Program-made: the position numbers and the translations under genes
DNA from: Myroides sp.
GTDB taxonomy: Bacteria > Bacteroidota > Bacteroidia > Flavobacteriales > Flavobacteriaceae
Length of the DNA: 6,454 bases
Assembly: GCA_018384465.1 (NCBI GenBank)
Contig: JAHAYQ010000130.1
Coordinates: forward strand, 1 to 6,454
Reading direction: 5' to 3'
Notes under the pieces: generated by a model
The model's database searches: none
What the model was told of the DNA's origin: nothing
Seen by the model: the letters and a program-made list of their open reading frames with translations, nothing else
Part shown: piece after piece, positions 1 to 6,448 of the stretch
How the letters are laid out: each line of letters starts with the position of its first letter
Numbering within the stretch: the first letter of the stretch is position 1

Positions 1-819
1 TATTTTGAGATATTAGAAGCAGAAGAAGAAAAAGAGACTTCGGGTACTGTAAAAAACATTCCATTAAAAGGCGATTTTAATTTAAAAGATGTTTCGTTTG
101 CTTATCCCAACGGTACCAAAGCACTTTTTAATATTGATATGGAAATTAAAGCCAATAAAATTACGGCTTTAGTTGGTTTATCGGGCGCAGGAAAAAGCAC
201 TATTATTAATTTATTAGATAAATTTTATCAACCATCATCGGGTGAAATATTATTAGACGGTGTTCCTTTGGAAGACTACGACACGCATTTTTTGAGAGAA
301 AATATTGGATTGGTTTTACAAAAAAATCACATTTTTAACGGATCAATTGCAGATAATATTCGCTATGGAAAAGTAAACGCTACCGATGAAGAAGTAATTG
401 AAGCTGCTAAACAAGCCTATATACACGAGCAAATCATCAAACTACCCGAACAATATCAAACCAAAGCCACAGCACTATCTGGCGGTCAGCAACAACGAAT
501 TGCCATTGCACGTATGTTTTTAAAAAATCCACCAATTATTTTCTTAGATGAACCTACTGCAAGTTTAGACGCCATTGCTACCGAACAAATTAAAAACAGT
601 TTAGACGCTATCAAGAAAAATCGTACAGTAGTGATCATTTCGCACAGTATTTCTCAAATTATCGATGCAGATGTAATTTACGCTATGAAAGAAGGTAAAA
701 TTGCTGAAGCCGGCGTACATGAAGACATCTATCAACAAAACGGCGTTTATAAAGAAATTTTTGATGCCAGCGCACGTAGTTTAAATATCGAAAAAATTGC
801 CAAGACCTACGAAAGTTAA
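1..819 (+). CDS. ABC exporter, C-terminal ATP-binding domain (5' partial)
   Basis: The reading frame is open from base 1 to the TAA at 817-819, so this is the last 272 residues of a longer protein. The missing upstream part is probably the six-helix transmembrane domain of a fused (ABCB/MsbA-type) half-transporter, with the ATPase on the cytoplasmic face. Numbering from base 1, I see an A-loop Tyr35 (FAYPNG), Walker A GLSGAGKST 59-67, Q-loop Gln107, signature LSGGQQQR 159-166, Walker B IIFLDEP 179-185 with catalytic Glu184, D-loop SLDA 188-191 and H-loop His215. All ATPase residues are present, so it should be active. An internal ATG at 139 is not the start, because the A-loop and first strand lie before it. 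The region just before the signature is short (see findings). The substrate cannot be told; lipid, peptide or drug export are all possible. A T-tract follows the stop (820-826), but I see no hairpin before it. Confidence 0.93.
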   Translation, partial: YFEILEAEEEKETSGTVKNIPLKGDFNLKDVSFAYPNGTKALFNIDMEIKANKITALVGLSGAGKSTIINLLDKFYQPSSGEILLDGVPLEDYDTHFLRENIGLVLQKNHIFNGSIADNIRYGKVNATDEEVIEAAKQAYIHEQIIKLPEQYQTKATALSGGQQQRIAIARMFLKNPPIIFLDEPTASLDAIATEQIKNSLDAIKKNRTVVIISHSISQIIDADVIYAMKEGKIAEAGVHEDIYQQNGVYKEIFDASARSLNIEKIAKTYES

Positions 820-870
820 TTTTTTTATTGCTCACATTTTTTTTATTATTTTAGATAAAAATTGTTGTGC

Positions 871-3156
871 ATGAAAATATCTAAACCTTTAAAAATCATC
901 GGAATCGTTGTGTGTTCACTACTGATTCTGGCTCTTGTTGGCAACCTAACTATAAATGCGTTAATTAAAAACCAATTACCTAAAATTATTGATGAGCGCA
1001 ACGACACCGCTTATCAATTAACTTATGATGACATTAATTTTTCTGTATTCAGCAATAGCTTATCAATCGAAAACGCCGAAATTAAACCTAAAGCCAATGT
1101 AAATATCAAAAAAGATATTGATTTTTTTGGGAAGGTAGAAAAGATCAGCGTAACGGGAGTAAACTTTTTTGAATTGATAAAAAACAAGAATTTAAAAGCT
1201 TTTACTATCTCGATAATTGGACCCGATCTTACCGTTTTACAAACCGAAAAACGAGATACCATACCCACACAATCAAAATTAACTACAATTATAGATATTG
1301 ATAAAATCAGTGTTCAAAAGGCTCATTTACGAATGATGAATGTGACTAATGATACTTTATTGCACGAATTGTTCAATTTTAATGCCACCATAGATGGTAT
1401 TCACATGGGCGAGTATACCACTACTAAAGATATACCTTTTACCTATACCGACTATCGCTTTAAAATAGATTCTGTTTATTCGGTGGTAAATGATTTACAA
1501 TTTGCAAAATCTAATACAATCGAAATTGATAAAGATCATGTTGTTATCAACAACTTTAAATTACTGCCTTATGTAAGTGCTAAAGATTTTCGTTCTAACG
1601 AAACCAATTCTAATACTCGTTTATTGGTTGATGTACCTAAGTTAGAATTAAAAAACACCGATTGGGGATACAACAATTTAGACCTATATGTAAAGATTAA
1701 TGACATTGTAATTGATTCAATGAATGTTCAAATTTTAGATCAAAAAGAAAAAACAGTGTTGCAGCAGGCTAAGAGAGATGCCGAAAAAATCATTCAACCT
1801 TTAATTCCATTTCAATTAGATGTAAATGAACTTGCTATTAAAAAATCAACATTCAATTCGTTGGGGATTTTAGATCTACGCAATGTAAACATTAAAGTAA
1901 AAGGCATTTCAAATAAAGTAAGTCAGCAATTAGCTATTAAAGAATTTCAATTAAACAATCCACAGTTTGTACAAATCCCTAAGAAAAGAAATACTCCTAA
2001 AAACAATCGCACCGGAAAACTAAACGATGTTATAATTATTGATAAAGTCTTGGTAAATGATGCGCATTACCTTTTAAAAGATGCATCGGGTAAAAAAAAT
2101 CAGTTAACTGTTGATAAATTTAATTTACAATTAAACAATGTGAGAGTAGACGATGCTACCGTGCTTCAAAATGTGCCGTTTACTTATACAGATCCCTTAT
2201 TAACATCTGGGAAAATCAGCTACGATTCTAAGGGAGATTATAAAATAGAAGTGGCAAATTTAACCGTAAAAGAAAGCAACGCTTCAGTTAAGCAATTTAA
2301 AATGATTCCTAAATTATCGCGTAGTCAACACGCCGCTAAATTAAAATATGCACAAGATTATTACAATCTATCGGCAAATTCGTTGCTTCTAAATAATTTT
2401 AAGTGGGGATTTGATACAGATAACGAGTTTTTTATTAAATTTCAAGAAGTAGTACTTAACGGAATGGATGCGCAAATTTACAGAGATATTTCGGTACCAT
2501 TAAATCCTAAAAAAAATCATTTATATAGTTATAGGTTACGTAATTTAGATTTTCCGTTTGAAGTAAATACCTTCAAAATTAAAAATTCTAAACTCACCTA
2601 TCAAGAGGATTCTAAAACAAGTACCAATCCTGGTAAATTAACTTTCACAAATTTTAACCTTACCGCTGCTAATCTATACAGTGGATACAAACGTAGAACG
2701 GGCCCCAAAACACAGATTACGGTTAACACCAAGTTTATGAATCAAGGCGATTTAATAGCAAGTTGGCAGTTTGATATTATGGATCGAACCGAACAATTCA
2801 ATATCAACGGAAATCTTAAAAATTTCCCTGCTCCGGCAATGAATCCTTTTTTAAAACCCTATCTAAACGTACAAGCTGAAGGAAAAATTGATCACATGGC
2901 TTTTAATTTTAGCGGTAATGATACTAAGGCTAATGGAGATTACGCCATGAATTTTAACAGCTTAAAAATGACTCTTTTTAACAAAGAAAATAAAGAGCGT
3001 AAATTGTTAACAGCAGCAGCAAATATGGTGGTACGATCGGATACGGACGGACTTAAAAAAACAGAGGTAAATGAAATAGAGAGGCATCAACAAAAATCGT
3101 TTTTTAATTTTTTATGGCTTTGTATCATGCAAGGACTTAAACAAACGGTTATTTAA
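871..3156 (+). CDS. AsmA/DUF748-like envelope protein with one N-terminal TM segment
   Basis: This 761-residue protein has a short basic N-terminus (MKISKPLK), one hydrophobic helix at about 9-32, and then a long periplasmic-type region rich in beta strands. Residues 50-125 have the pattern typical of AsmA-like proteins, where short strand units describe where each element lies (TYDDINFSVF, SLSIENAEI, KISVTGVNF). The middle holds two copies of a 184-residue unit 247 residues apart (143-326 and 390-573). The C-terminal part (about 630-700) resembles the last repeat of AsmA/TamB-like proteins, and the end FFNFLWLCIMQGLKQ (743-757) is hydrophobic to amphipathic. In known AsmA-clan proteins such folds bridge the envelope and carry lipid; that role here is inference. 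I chose ATG 871 over TTG 862 because it is a better start codon and places basic residues directly before the helix. It lies 51 bp after the ABC gene, with no strong promoter or terminator visible between them. Most databases would probably call it hypothetical. Confidence 0.85.
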   Translation: MKISKPLKIIGIVVCSLLILALVGNLTINALIKNQLPKIIDERNDTAYQLTYDDINFSVFSNSLSIENAEIKPKANVNIKKDIDFFGKVEKISVTGVNFFELIKNKNLKAFTISIIGPDLTVLQTEKRDTIPTQSKLTTIIDIDKISVQKAHLRMMNVTNDTLLHELFNFNATIDGIHMGEYTTTKDIPFTYTDYRFKIDSVYSVVNDLQFAKSNTIEIDKDHVVINNFKLLPYVSAKDFRSNETNSNTRLLVDVPKLELKNTDWGYNNLDLYVKINDIVIDSMNVQILDQKEKTVLQQAKRDAEKIIQPLIPFQLDVNELAIKKSTFNSLGILDLRNVNIKVKGISNKVSQQLAIKEFQLNNPQFVQIPKKRNTPKNNRTGKLNDVIIIDKVLVNDAHYLLKDASGKKNQLTVDKFNLQLNNVRVDDATVLQNVPFTYTDPLLTSGKISYDSKGDYKIEVANLTVKESNASVKQFKMIPKLSRSQHAAKLKYAQDYYNLSANSLLLNNFKWGFDTDNEFFIKFQEVVLNGMDAQIYRDISVPLNPKKNHLYSYRLRNLDFPFEVNTFKIKNSKLTYQEDSKTSTNPGKLTFTNFNLTAANLYSGYKRRTGPKTQITVNTKFMNQGDLIASWQFDIMDRTEQFNINGNLKNFPAPAMNPFLKPYLNVQAEGKIDHMAFNFSGNDTKANGDYAMNFNSLKMTLFNKENKERKLLTAAANMVVRSDTDGLKKTEVNEIERHQQKSFFNFLWLCIMQGLKQTVI
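1297..1848 (+). repeat. AsmA-like protein internal repeat, copy 1 (residues 143-326)
   Basis: Anchors in this copy are IDKISVQKAH (143-152), PFTYTD (189-194), NFKLLP (228-233), Trp265-Gly266, MNVQI (284-288) and IKKS (323-326). Each has a partner in copy 2 at an offset of 247 or 248 residues. The similarity is clear at protein level and only partial at DNA level, which points to an old duplication. Confidence 0.8.
2038..2589 (+). repeat. AsmA-like protein internal repeat, copy 2 (residues 390-573)
   Basis: Partners of the copy 1 anchors are IDKVLVNDAH (390-399), PFTYTD (436-441), QFKMIP (475-480), Trp512-Gly513, MDAQI (532-536) and IKNS (570-573). Copy 2 has a Lys/Tyr-rich stretch (482-498) where copy 1 is Asn-rich (241-250). 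A basic linker (370-384) separates the two copies. Confidence 0.8.
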
Positions 3157-3167
3157 AAATGTCTTAC

Positions 3168-3175
3168 TAAATTTG
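3168..3175 (+). promoter_or_regulatory. Candidate -7 box (TAAATTTG) for the SDR gene
   Basis: The sequence matches the Bacteroidota primary sigma factor -7 consensus TAnnTTTG at all six fixed positions. It lies 17 bp before the SDR ATG, so the predicted leader would be only about 10 nt, which is normal for leader-poor flavobacterial genes. I find no TTG at the expected 17-23 nt upstream, so the -33 half is missing. In AT-rich DNA a chance match is possible. Confidence 0.4.
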
Positions 3176-3192
3176 CAGAAATATTTATACAG

Positions 3193-3936
3193 ATGAAAAC
3201 AATTGTTATAACAGGTGCAAGCTCAGGAATAGGTTATGCAACGGCAAAAACATTGGCTAAAGGAAATAGACTGATTTTATGTGGCAGACGTTTAGACCGA
3301 CTTCAACAACTACAAAAAGAATTAGAAGATACTACCAGCATGATTTTACAATTTGATGTAGCTGATAAAGAACAAGTGTTTACAGCCTTTAACAATTTAC
3401 CGAATGATTGGAAAGCTGTAGATGTTTTAATCAACAATGCAGGAAATGCACACGGTTTATCAAGTTTTCAAGAGGCTGATATAAGCGATTTAGATGCGAT
3501 GATTGATAGTAATGTAAAAGGATTAATTTATGTTACCAAAGCGTGTTTGCCCTATTTACAAACATCAACAAATGCGCATATTGTAAACCTATCATCTATT
3601 GCTGGTAAACAAGCCTATGCTAATGGTGCCACTTATTGCGCATCAAAATGGGCAGTTGAAGCTTTAACAAAAGGCATGAGGATTGATTTTCTACCATTGG
3701 GTATAAAAGTTACTTCAGTAGCACCCGGAGCAGTAGAAACGGAATTTTCGTTAGTTCGTTTTAAAGGTGATGAAACTAAAGCAGCCAATGTATATAAAGG
3801 TTTTGAACCATTAACAGCTCAAGATATTGCCGAAAATATTGCTTTTGTAATAAACCAACCCAAGCACGTACAAGTTGCAGATGTTACTATATTGCCTAAA
3901 GCACAAGGCGATGCTACGAACATATTGAAGTTATAA
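3193..3936 (+). CDS. SDR-family NADP-dependent oxidoreductase, YdfG-like
   Basis: This is a complete classical short-chain dehydrogenase of 247 residues, the usual length. It has the cofactor motif TGASSGIG (7-14), Arg32-Arg33 after the second strand (a charge pattern that favours NADP(H)), NNAG (81-84), and the catalytic set Asn107, Ser135, Tyr148 and Lys152 (YCASK). A PG turn (178-179) precedes the substrate lid. The segments MIDSNVKGL (103-111) and VRFKGD (188-193) match my recollection of E. coli YdfG, which oxidises L-allo-threonine, serine and related 3-hydroxy acids and reduces malonic semialdehyde. By that similarity it is probably a cytosolic 3-hydroxy acid or serine dehydrogenase, but the exact substrate is inference. 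The start is the only reasonable ATG, 36 bp after the AsmA-like gene. Its stop is 2 bp from the stop of the convergent xerD. Confidence 0.93.
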   Translation: MKTIVITGASSGIGYATAKTLAKGNRLILCGRRLDRLQQLQKELEDTTSMILQFDVADKEQVFTAFNNLPNDWKAVDVLINNAGNAHGLSSFQEADISDLDAMIDSNVKGLIYVTKACLPYLQTSTNAHIVNLSSIAGKQAYANGATYCASKWAVEALTKGMRIDFLPLGIKVTSVAPGAVETEFSLVRFKGDETKAANVYKGFEPLTAQDIAENIAFVINQPKHVQVADVTILPKAQGDATNILKL

Positions 3937-3938
3937 AA

Positions 3939-4835
3939 TCAATTAAATTTATTACTACTCCAGGGGTGGTATTTTTCCACTTCAGCTTTTAGCTTATGCT
4001 TATCTAGATGCAGATACACCTCGGTGGTAGTAATAGATTCGTGCCCTAACATCATTTGAATCGAACGAAGATCGGCACCATTTTCTAATAAATGCGTAGC
4101 AAATGAATGGCGTAATGTATGTGGACTGATGCTTTTTTGAATTCCGGCCAAATTTGCCAATTGTTTAATGATGGTAAAAACCATAGCGCGCGTAAGTTGT
4201 CCTCCTCTCCTATTTAGAAAAAGAATATCTTCTGCTTCGCTTTTTATTTTTAAAGATGATCTCACTTCTTCAAAATAAAACTGAATTTTATCAATTGCTG
4301 ACGGTGCAATAGGTACAAAACGCTGTTTAGATCCTTTACCTGTTACCTTAATAAAACCTTCGTTGAAAAACAGATCAGAAACTTTTAATGAAACCAACTC
4401 TGAAACTCGTAAACCACAAGAATATAAGGTTTCCACCATTGCTTGATTTCGAATCCCCTCGTTCGTAGTTAAATCATTCATTACCAATAAAGAATCAATT
4501 TCGCTAACACTTAAAACAGTTGGTAATTTTCTTGATTGTTTGGGCAACTCAATAAATGTTACTGGATTATTTTCGATGGCATTCTGAAGGATTAAAAAAT
4601 TGTAAAAGTGATTAAGCCCTGATAAAATACGAGCCTGAGTTGCAGCCGATAAATACTCGGAAACAAAGTATATAAAGCCTCTAACATCATTTTCTTGAAC
4701 TTTTCTAAGATCAAAATCGCTGCCTAAAAACTGTTGAAATTTATCTAAATCAAATAAATAACTTACGATGGTATTTTCTGCTACACCACGTTCAAGTTTT
4801 AAATAGTATTTAAATTGCTCTCTATAATTACTCAT
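3939..4835 (-). CDS. xerD: Site-specific tyrosine recombinase XerD
   Basis: This 298-residue protein has the two-domain plan of Xer recombinases: an N-terminal SAM-like DNA-binding domain (about 3-85, YLKLERGVAENTIVSY) and a catalytic domain (about 105-290). The catalytic residues are Arg143 (GLRVSEL), Lys167 (TGKGSK), His239 and Arg242 (HTLRH), His265 (LGHES) and the nucleophile Tyr274 (EVYLH). Each sits exactly five positions before the E. coli XerD residue (148, 172, 244, 247, 270, 279, from memory), and the length equals E. coli XerD. It should resolve chromosome dimers at dif together with a partner recombinase. XerC cannot be fully excluded, and an integrase of a mobile element is unlikely because there is no arm-binding domain. 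I chose ATG 4835; the longer frame from 4904 would translate the terminator hairpin and overlap the upstream gene. It is convergent with the SDR. Confidence 0.93.
   Translation of the reverse strand: MSNYREQFKYYLKLERGVAENTIVSYLFDLDKFQQFLGSDFDLRKVQENDVRGFIYFVSEYLSAATQARILSGLNHFYNFLILQNAIENNPVTFIELPKQSRKLPTVLSVSEIDSLLVMNDLTTNEGIRNQAMVETLYSCGLRVSELVSLKVSDLFFNEGFIKVTGKGSKQRFVPIAPSAIDKIQFYFEEVRSSLKIKSEAEDILFLNRRGGQLTRAMVFTIIKQLANLAGIQKSISPHTLRHSFATHLLENGADLRSIQMMLGHESITTTEVYLHLDKHKLKAEVEKYHPWSSNKFN
3953..3976 (+). terminator. Possible intrinsic terminator for the SDR, inside the xerD 3' end
   Basis: Read on the + strand, 3953-3960 (TACTACTC) can pair with 3964-3971 (GGGTGGTA) as RNA: eight pairs including two G-U wobbles, with a 3-nt loop, followed by five Ts (3972-3976). 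It begins 17 bp after the SDR stop. On the - strand the two wobbles become A-C mismatches, so the structure favours + strand transcripts. It is modest in strength and lies within codons for the C-terminus of XerD. Confidence 0.4.
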
Positions 4836-4862
4836 AAAAAAACCACCGCTAAACGGTGGTTT
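4836..4862 (-). terminator. Intrinsic terminator of the short beta-barrel gene
   Basis: On the - strand there is a perfect 9-bp stem (AAACCACCG pairing with CGGTGGTTT) with a 5-nt loop (4849-4853), running directly into seven Ts (4842-4836). The stem is 4840-4848 and 4854-4862. It begins 22 bp after the barrel gene's TAG stop. The last T touches the A of the xerD ATG at 4835. On the + strand only three Ts follow the stem, so it acts in the - direction. Confidence 0.9.
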
Positions 4863-4893
4863 AAAATTACTATTTTCTATGATACTAATCAAA
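4862..4893 (-). promoter_or_regulatory. Candidate xerD promoter overlapping the terminator
   Basis: On the - strand TTTG (4893-4890) is followed by a 20-nt spacer and TAATTTTA (4869-4862), which fits the Bacteroidota -33 TTTG / -7 TAnnTTTG pattern at five of six fixed -7 positions. The -33 box lies in the last codons of the barrel gene. Transcription would begin near 4857-4855, inside the first arm of the terminator, giving xerD a leader of about 20 nt. Confidence 0.45.
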
Positions 4894-5493
4894 TTTGTAG
4901 CCAACTCCTAATTGGATAACACTATTTTTATTATTAGCGGCTTCATAAGTTAGATTTCCAATTGTATAATCTTCCCCTACTTTAGACAAACCTAAATTAT
5001 AACGTGCGTTAACAAAAAAGCCCATAGGTAAATCATATGCTAATCCAAAGTTAAGTCCGAAATCAACTGATTTATAACGATCCTTTGCATCCACAGTTCC
5101 TGTAAATCCGCCATAACTTCCTTCTTGTTCTGCTTTAGCTAAAAAGCCGACTTGTGGACCTGCTTCAACTGAAAAACCATCAACAATGTAATATTTCGCC
5201 ATTATTGGCACATTAATATAATCGTTATTCAATTTTACTTCTGCATTATTGTAAGTAAATTTTGCCCCTTGAGTAGAATAAACCACCTCCGGCTGTATAG
5301 AAAACTTTTCGTTAAATTTAATTTCGGCTACTGCTCCAACATGAAAACCTGTTTTCATTTCAGAATTATCTAAACCAGAAATATTAGCAAAATTAACGCC
5401 AGCTTTTGGACCAAATTTTACTTGTTGTTGCGCTAAAACATCGGTTGACGAAAAAGCCGCAAGCAAAACTGCTGATAAAATCACTTTTTTCAT
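4885..5493 (-). CDS. Outer-membrane beta-barrel protein (short tandem paralogue)
   Basis: This is a 202-residue porin-family protein of the OMP_b-brl type. The signal peptide is MKK plus a hydrophobic core, with likely cleavage after Ala21 (VLA/QQQ). The mature part alternates polar and hydrophobic residues in strands of an eight-strand-like barrel: FGPKAGVNFANI (27-38), FHVGAVAEIKF (50-60), FSIQPEVVYSTQG (64-76), YINVPIMAKYYI (92-103), FSVEAGPQVGFLAKA (107-121), VDFGLNFGLAYDL (143-155) and a C-terminal strand VIQLGVGYKFD, whose aromatic next to the end is typical for BAM recognition. It should sit in the outer membrane; no specific role can be given. It follows the longer paralogue by 49 bp and has a strong terminator after it. 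A -7-like TAAATTTT (5514-5507) precedes the ATG, but its nearest TTG is 24 nt away, so its own promoter is uncertain and co-transcription is possible. Confidence 0.88.
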   Translation of the reverse strand: MKKVILSAVLLAAFSSTDVLAQQQVKFGPKAGVNFANISGLDNSEMKTGFHVGAVAEIKFNEKFSIQPEVVYSTQGAKFTYNNAEVKLNNDYINVPIMAKYYIVDGFSVEAGPQVGFLAKAEQEGSYGGFTGTVDAKDRYKSVDFGLNFGLAYDLPMGFFVNARYNLGLSKVGEDYTIGNLTYEAANNKNSVIQLGVGYKFD

Positions 5494-5526
5494 AATAACT
5501 ATTTTTAAAATTTAATTAAGTTATTA
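5493..5526. repeat. AT-rich inverted repeat upstream of the short barrel gene
   Basis: TAATAACT (5493-5500) is the exact reverse complement of AGTTATTA (5519-5526), with 18 AT-only bases between. It covers most of the 49-bp gap between the barrel genes and reaches the start codon. It has too little G+C for a good terminator. It could be an operator or a weak leader hairpin, or chance in AT-rich DNA. Confidence 0.3.
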
Positions 5527-5542
5527 CTAAAACCGTGCCAAC

Positions 5543-6382
5543 TTAAAACTTATAACCTATAGATATCTGTATAGAAGTATTTCTTATAGGATCAAATTTT
5601 AAATGTTCATTAACATAATCAACTTCCTTAGTTAATTCTTTGTAAGCTTCTTCACTTATAGGAGGAAAACCAGGAGCTACTGGATTTGTTGGTTTTTCAA
5701 TATTTTTATAATCATTATCGATTTTGTAAACATCTTGCAATCCAAAATAATATCTAAAATTAAAATAAATACCATTTTCTAAGTGATAATTAAAACCTCC
5801 TATGACACCAAAATCTAATCTTTCATAATAATTATCTGGATCTTTACTTCTATACCCAGCTTCGAATAGTGCTTTTTCTAAATCCGAATCTATGTTGAAA
5901 TTTGGGTCGGTAAAATATAGATATTCTCTAGCGGTATTATATTTATTTACATCAAATTGACCTTTAGCGTGTAGCATATACCCAACTTGCCCTCCTAATT
6001 CCAATGAGAAATTATCACTAACATAATATTTAACAGTAATAGGTAAATATAAATAATGTGTAGTTACATCTTCCAATTTAAGAGTTTCAGTTACTTTGTC
6101 GGTTTCTAAATCAATTTGATCATATTCAGCTCCTTTATACCCTTGAACAGAATACAACAATTCTGTTTGCAAGGCAAATTTTTTATAATAGGAAAGAGGA
6201 ATTTCCACAGTTCCACCAATTTGTAAACCTGGTTTAAATTCTTGTGTATATCCTCCCATGAATGTCGACATATTAGCACCTGCTTTCAATCCTGTTTGGA
6301 TAGGATTTTTATGACTGCGTTGTGCAAAACTAGTTGATGTTAACAACCCTACAAAAGCAATTGATAATACTATTTTCTTCAT
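5543..6382 (-). CDS. Outer-membrane beta-barrel protein (long tandem paralogue)
   Basis: This is a 279-residue relative of the neighbouring barrel. The signal peptide spans 1-20 (MKKIVLSIAF..., cleavage after SFA, before QRS). Barrel strands align one by one with the short paralogue: TGLKAGANMSTF (30-41), LQIGGTVEIPL (53-63), FALQTELLYSVQG (69-81), YLYLPITVKYYV (110-121), FSLELGGQVGYMLHAKG (125-141), LDFGVIGGFNYHL (189-201), IYFNFRYYFGLQDV (205-218) and the C-terminal IQISIGYKF. The extra length lies in charged segments between strands, at about 83-108, 143-187 and 219-266, which would be surface loops. The last of these has a Pro-rich part (231-241). It is probably an outer-membrane protein of unknown ligand. 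The ATG at 6382 is followed at once by the signal peptide. A -7-like TATCTTTA (6419-6412) lies upstream, but the nearest TTG is only 14 nt from it. Confidence 0.87.
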   Translation of the reverse strand: MKKIVLSIAFVGLLTSTSFAQRSHKNPIQTGLKAGANMSTFMGGYTQEFKPGLQIGGTVEIPLSYYKKFALQTELLYSVQGYKGAEYDQIDLETDKVTETLKLEDVTTHYLYLPITVKYYVSDNFSLELGGQVGYMLHAKGQFDVNKYNTAREYLYFTDPNFNIDSDLEKALFEAGYRSKDPDNYYERLDFGVIGGFNYHLENGIYFNFRYYFGLQDVYKIDNDYKNIEKPTNPVAPGFPPISEEAYKELTKEVDYVNEHLKFDPIRNTSIQISIGYKF

Positions 6383-6420
6383 TAGTTCAGCTTTAATAAT
6401 ATTTTAAGCCTTAAAGATAT

Positions 6421-6448
6421 AAAAAAAGCCTTTCAAAAATGAAAGGCT
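6421..6448 (-). terminator. Intrinsic terminator of a - strand gene outside the window
   Basis: On the - strand a perfect 9-bp stem (AGCCTTTCA pairing with TGAAAGGCT, arms 6440-6448 and 6427-6435) with a 4-nt loop runs into seven Ts (6427-6421, the first also in the stem). No comparable T-tract follows on the + strand. It therefore ends a - strand transcript arriving from beyond position 6454, and it separates that gene from the long barrel gene, which must then have its own start between about 6383 and 6420. Confidence 0.88.

Noticed and set aside
862..870. TTG start giving three extra residues (MLC) on the AsmA-like protein
   Set aside because: The ATG at 871 is a stronger start and gives a normal basic N-terminus before the TM helix.
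820..870. Promoter or terminator in the ABC/AsmA-like gap
   Set aside because: A T7 tract (820-826) has no hairpin before it, and the best promoter-like pairing (TTG at 828-830 with TATTTTAG at 847-854) has a 16-nt spacer and an imperfect -7 box, so I did not list it.
1023..1268. 81-codon open frame on the - strand inside the AsmA-like gene
   Set aside because: It lies fully antisense to a well-supported gene, has no recognisable domain, and is rich in Phe, Ile, Leu and Ser, as expected for the reverse strand of an AT-rich coding region.
3939..4835. The recombinase as an integrase of a genomic island or phage
   Set aside because: Its length and catalytic spacing match housekeeping XerD exactly, it lacks an arm-binding domain, and I see no tRNA, att-like direct repeats or mobile genes nearby.
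4840..4862. Hairpin as a translation-blocking riboswitch or attenuator for xerD
   Set aside because: The perfect stem followed by seven Ts is fully explained as the barrel gene's intrinsic terminator, and there is no room for a ligand-binding aptamer or a competing stem upstream.
4836..4904. N-terminal extension of XerD by 23 residues
   Set aside because: It would overlap the barrel gene and translate the terminator hairpin (as KPPFSGGFF). Xer proteins normally begin a few residues before the YLKLERG segment, which fits ATG 4835.
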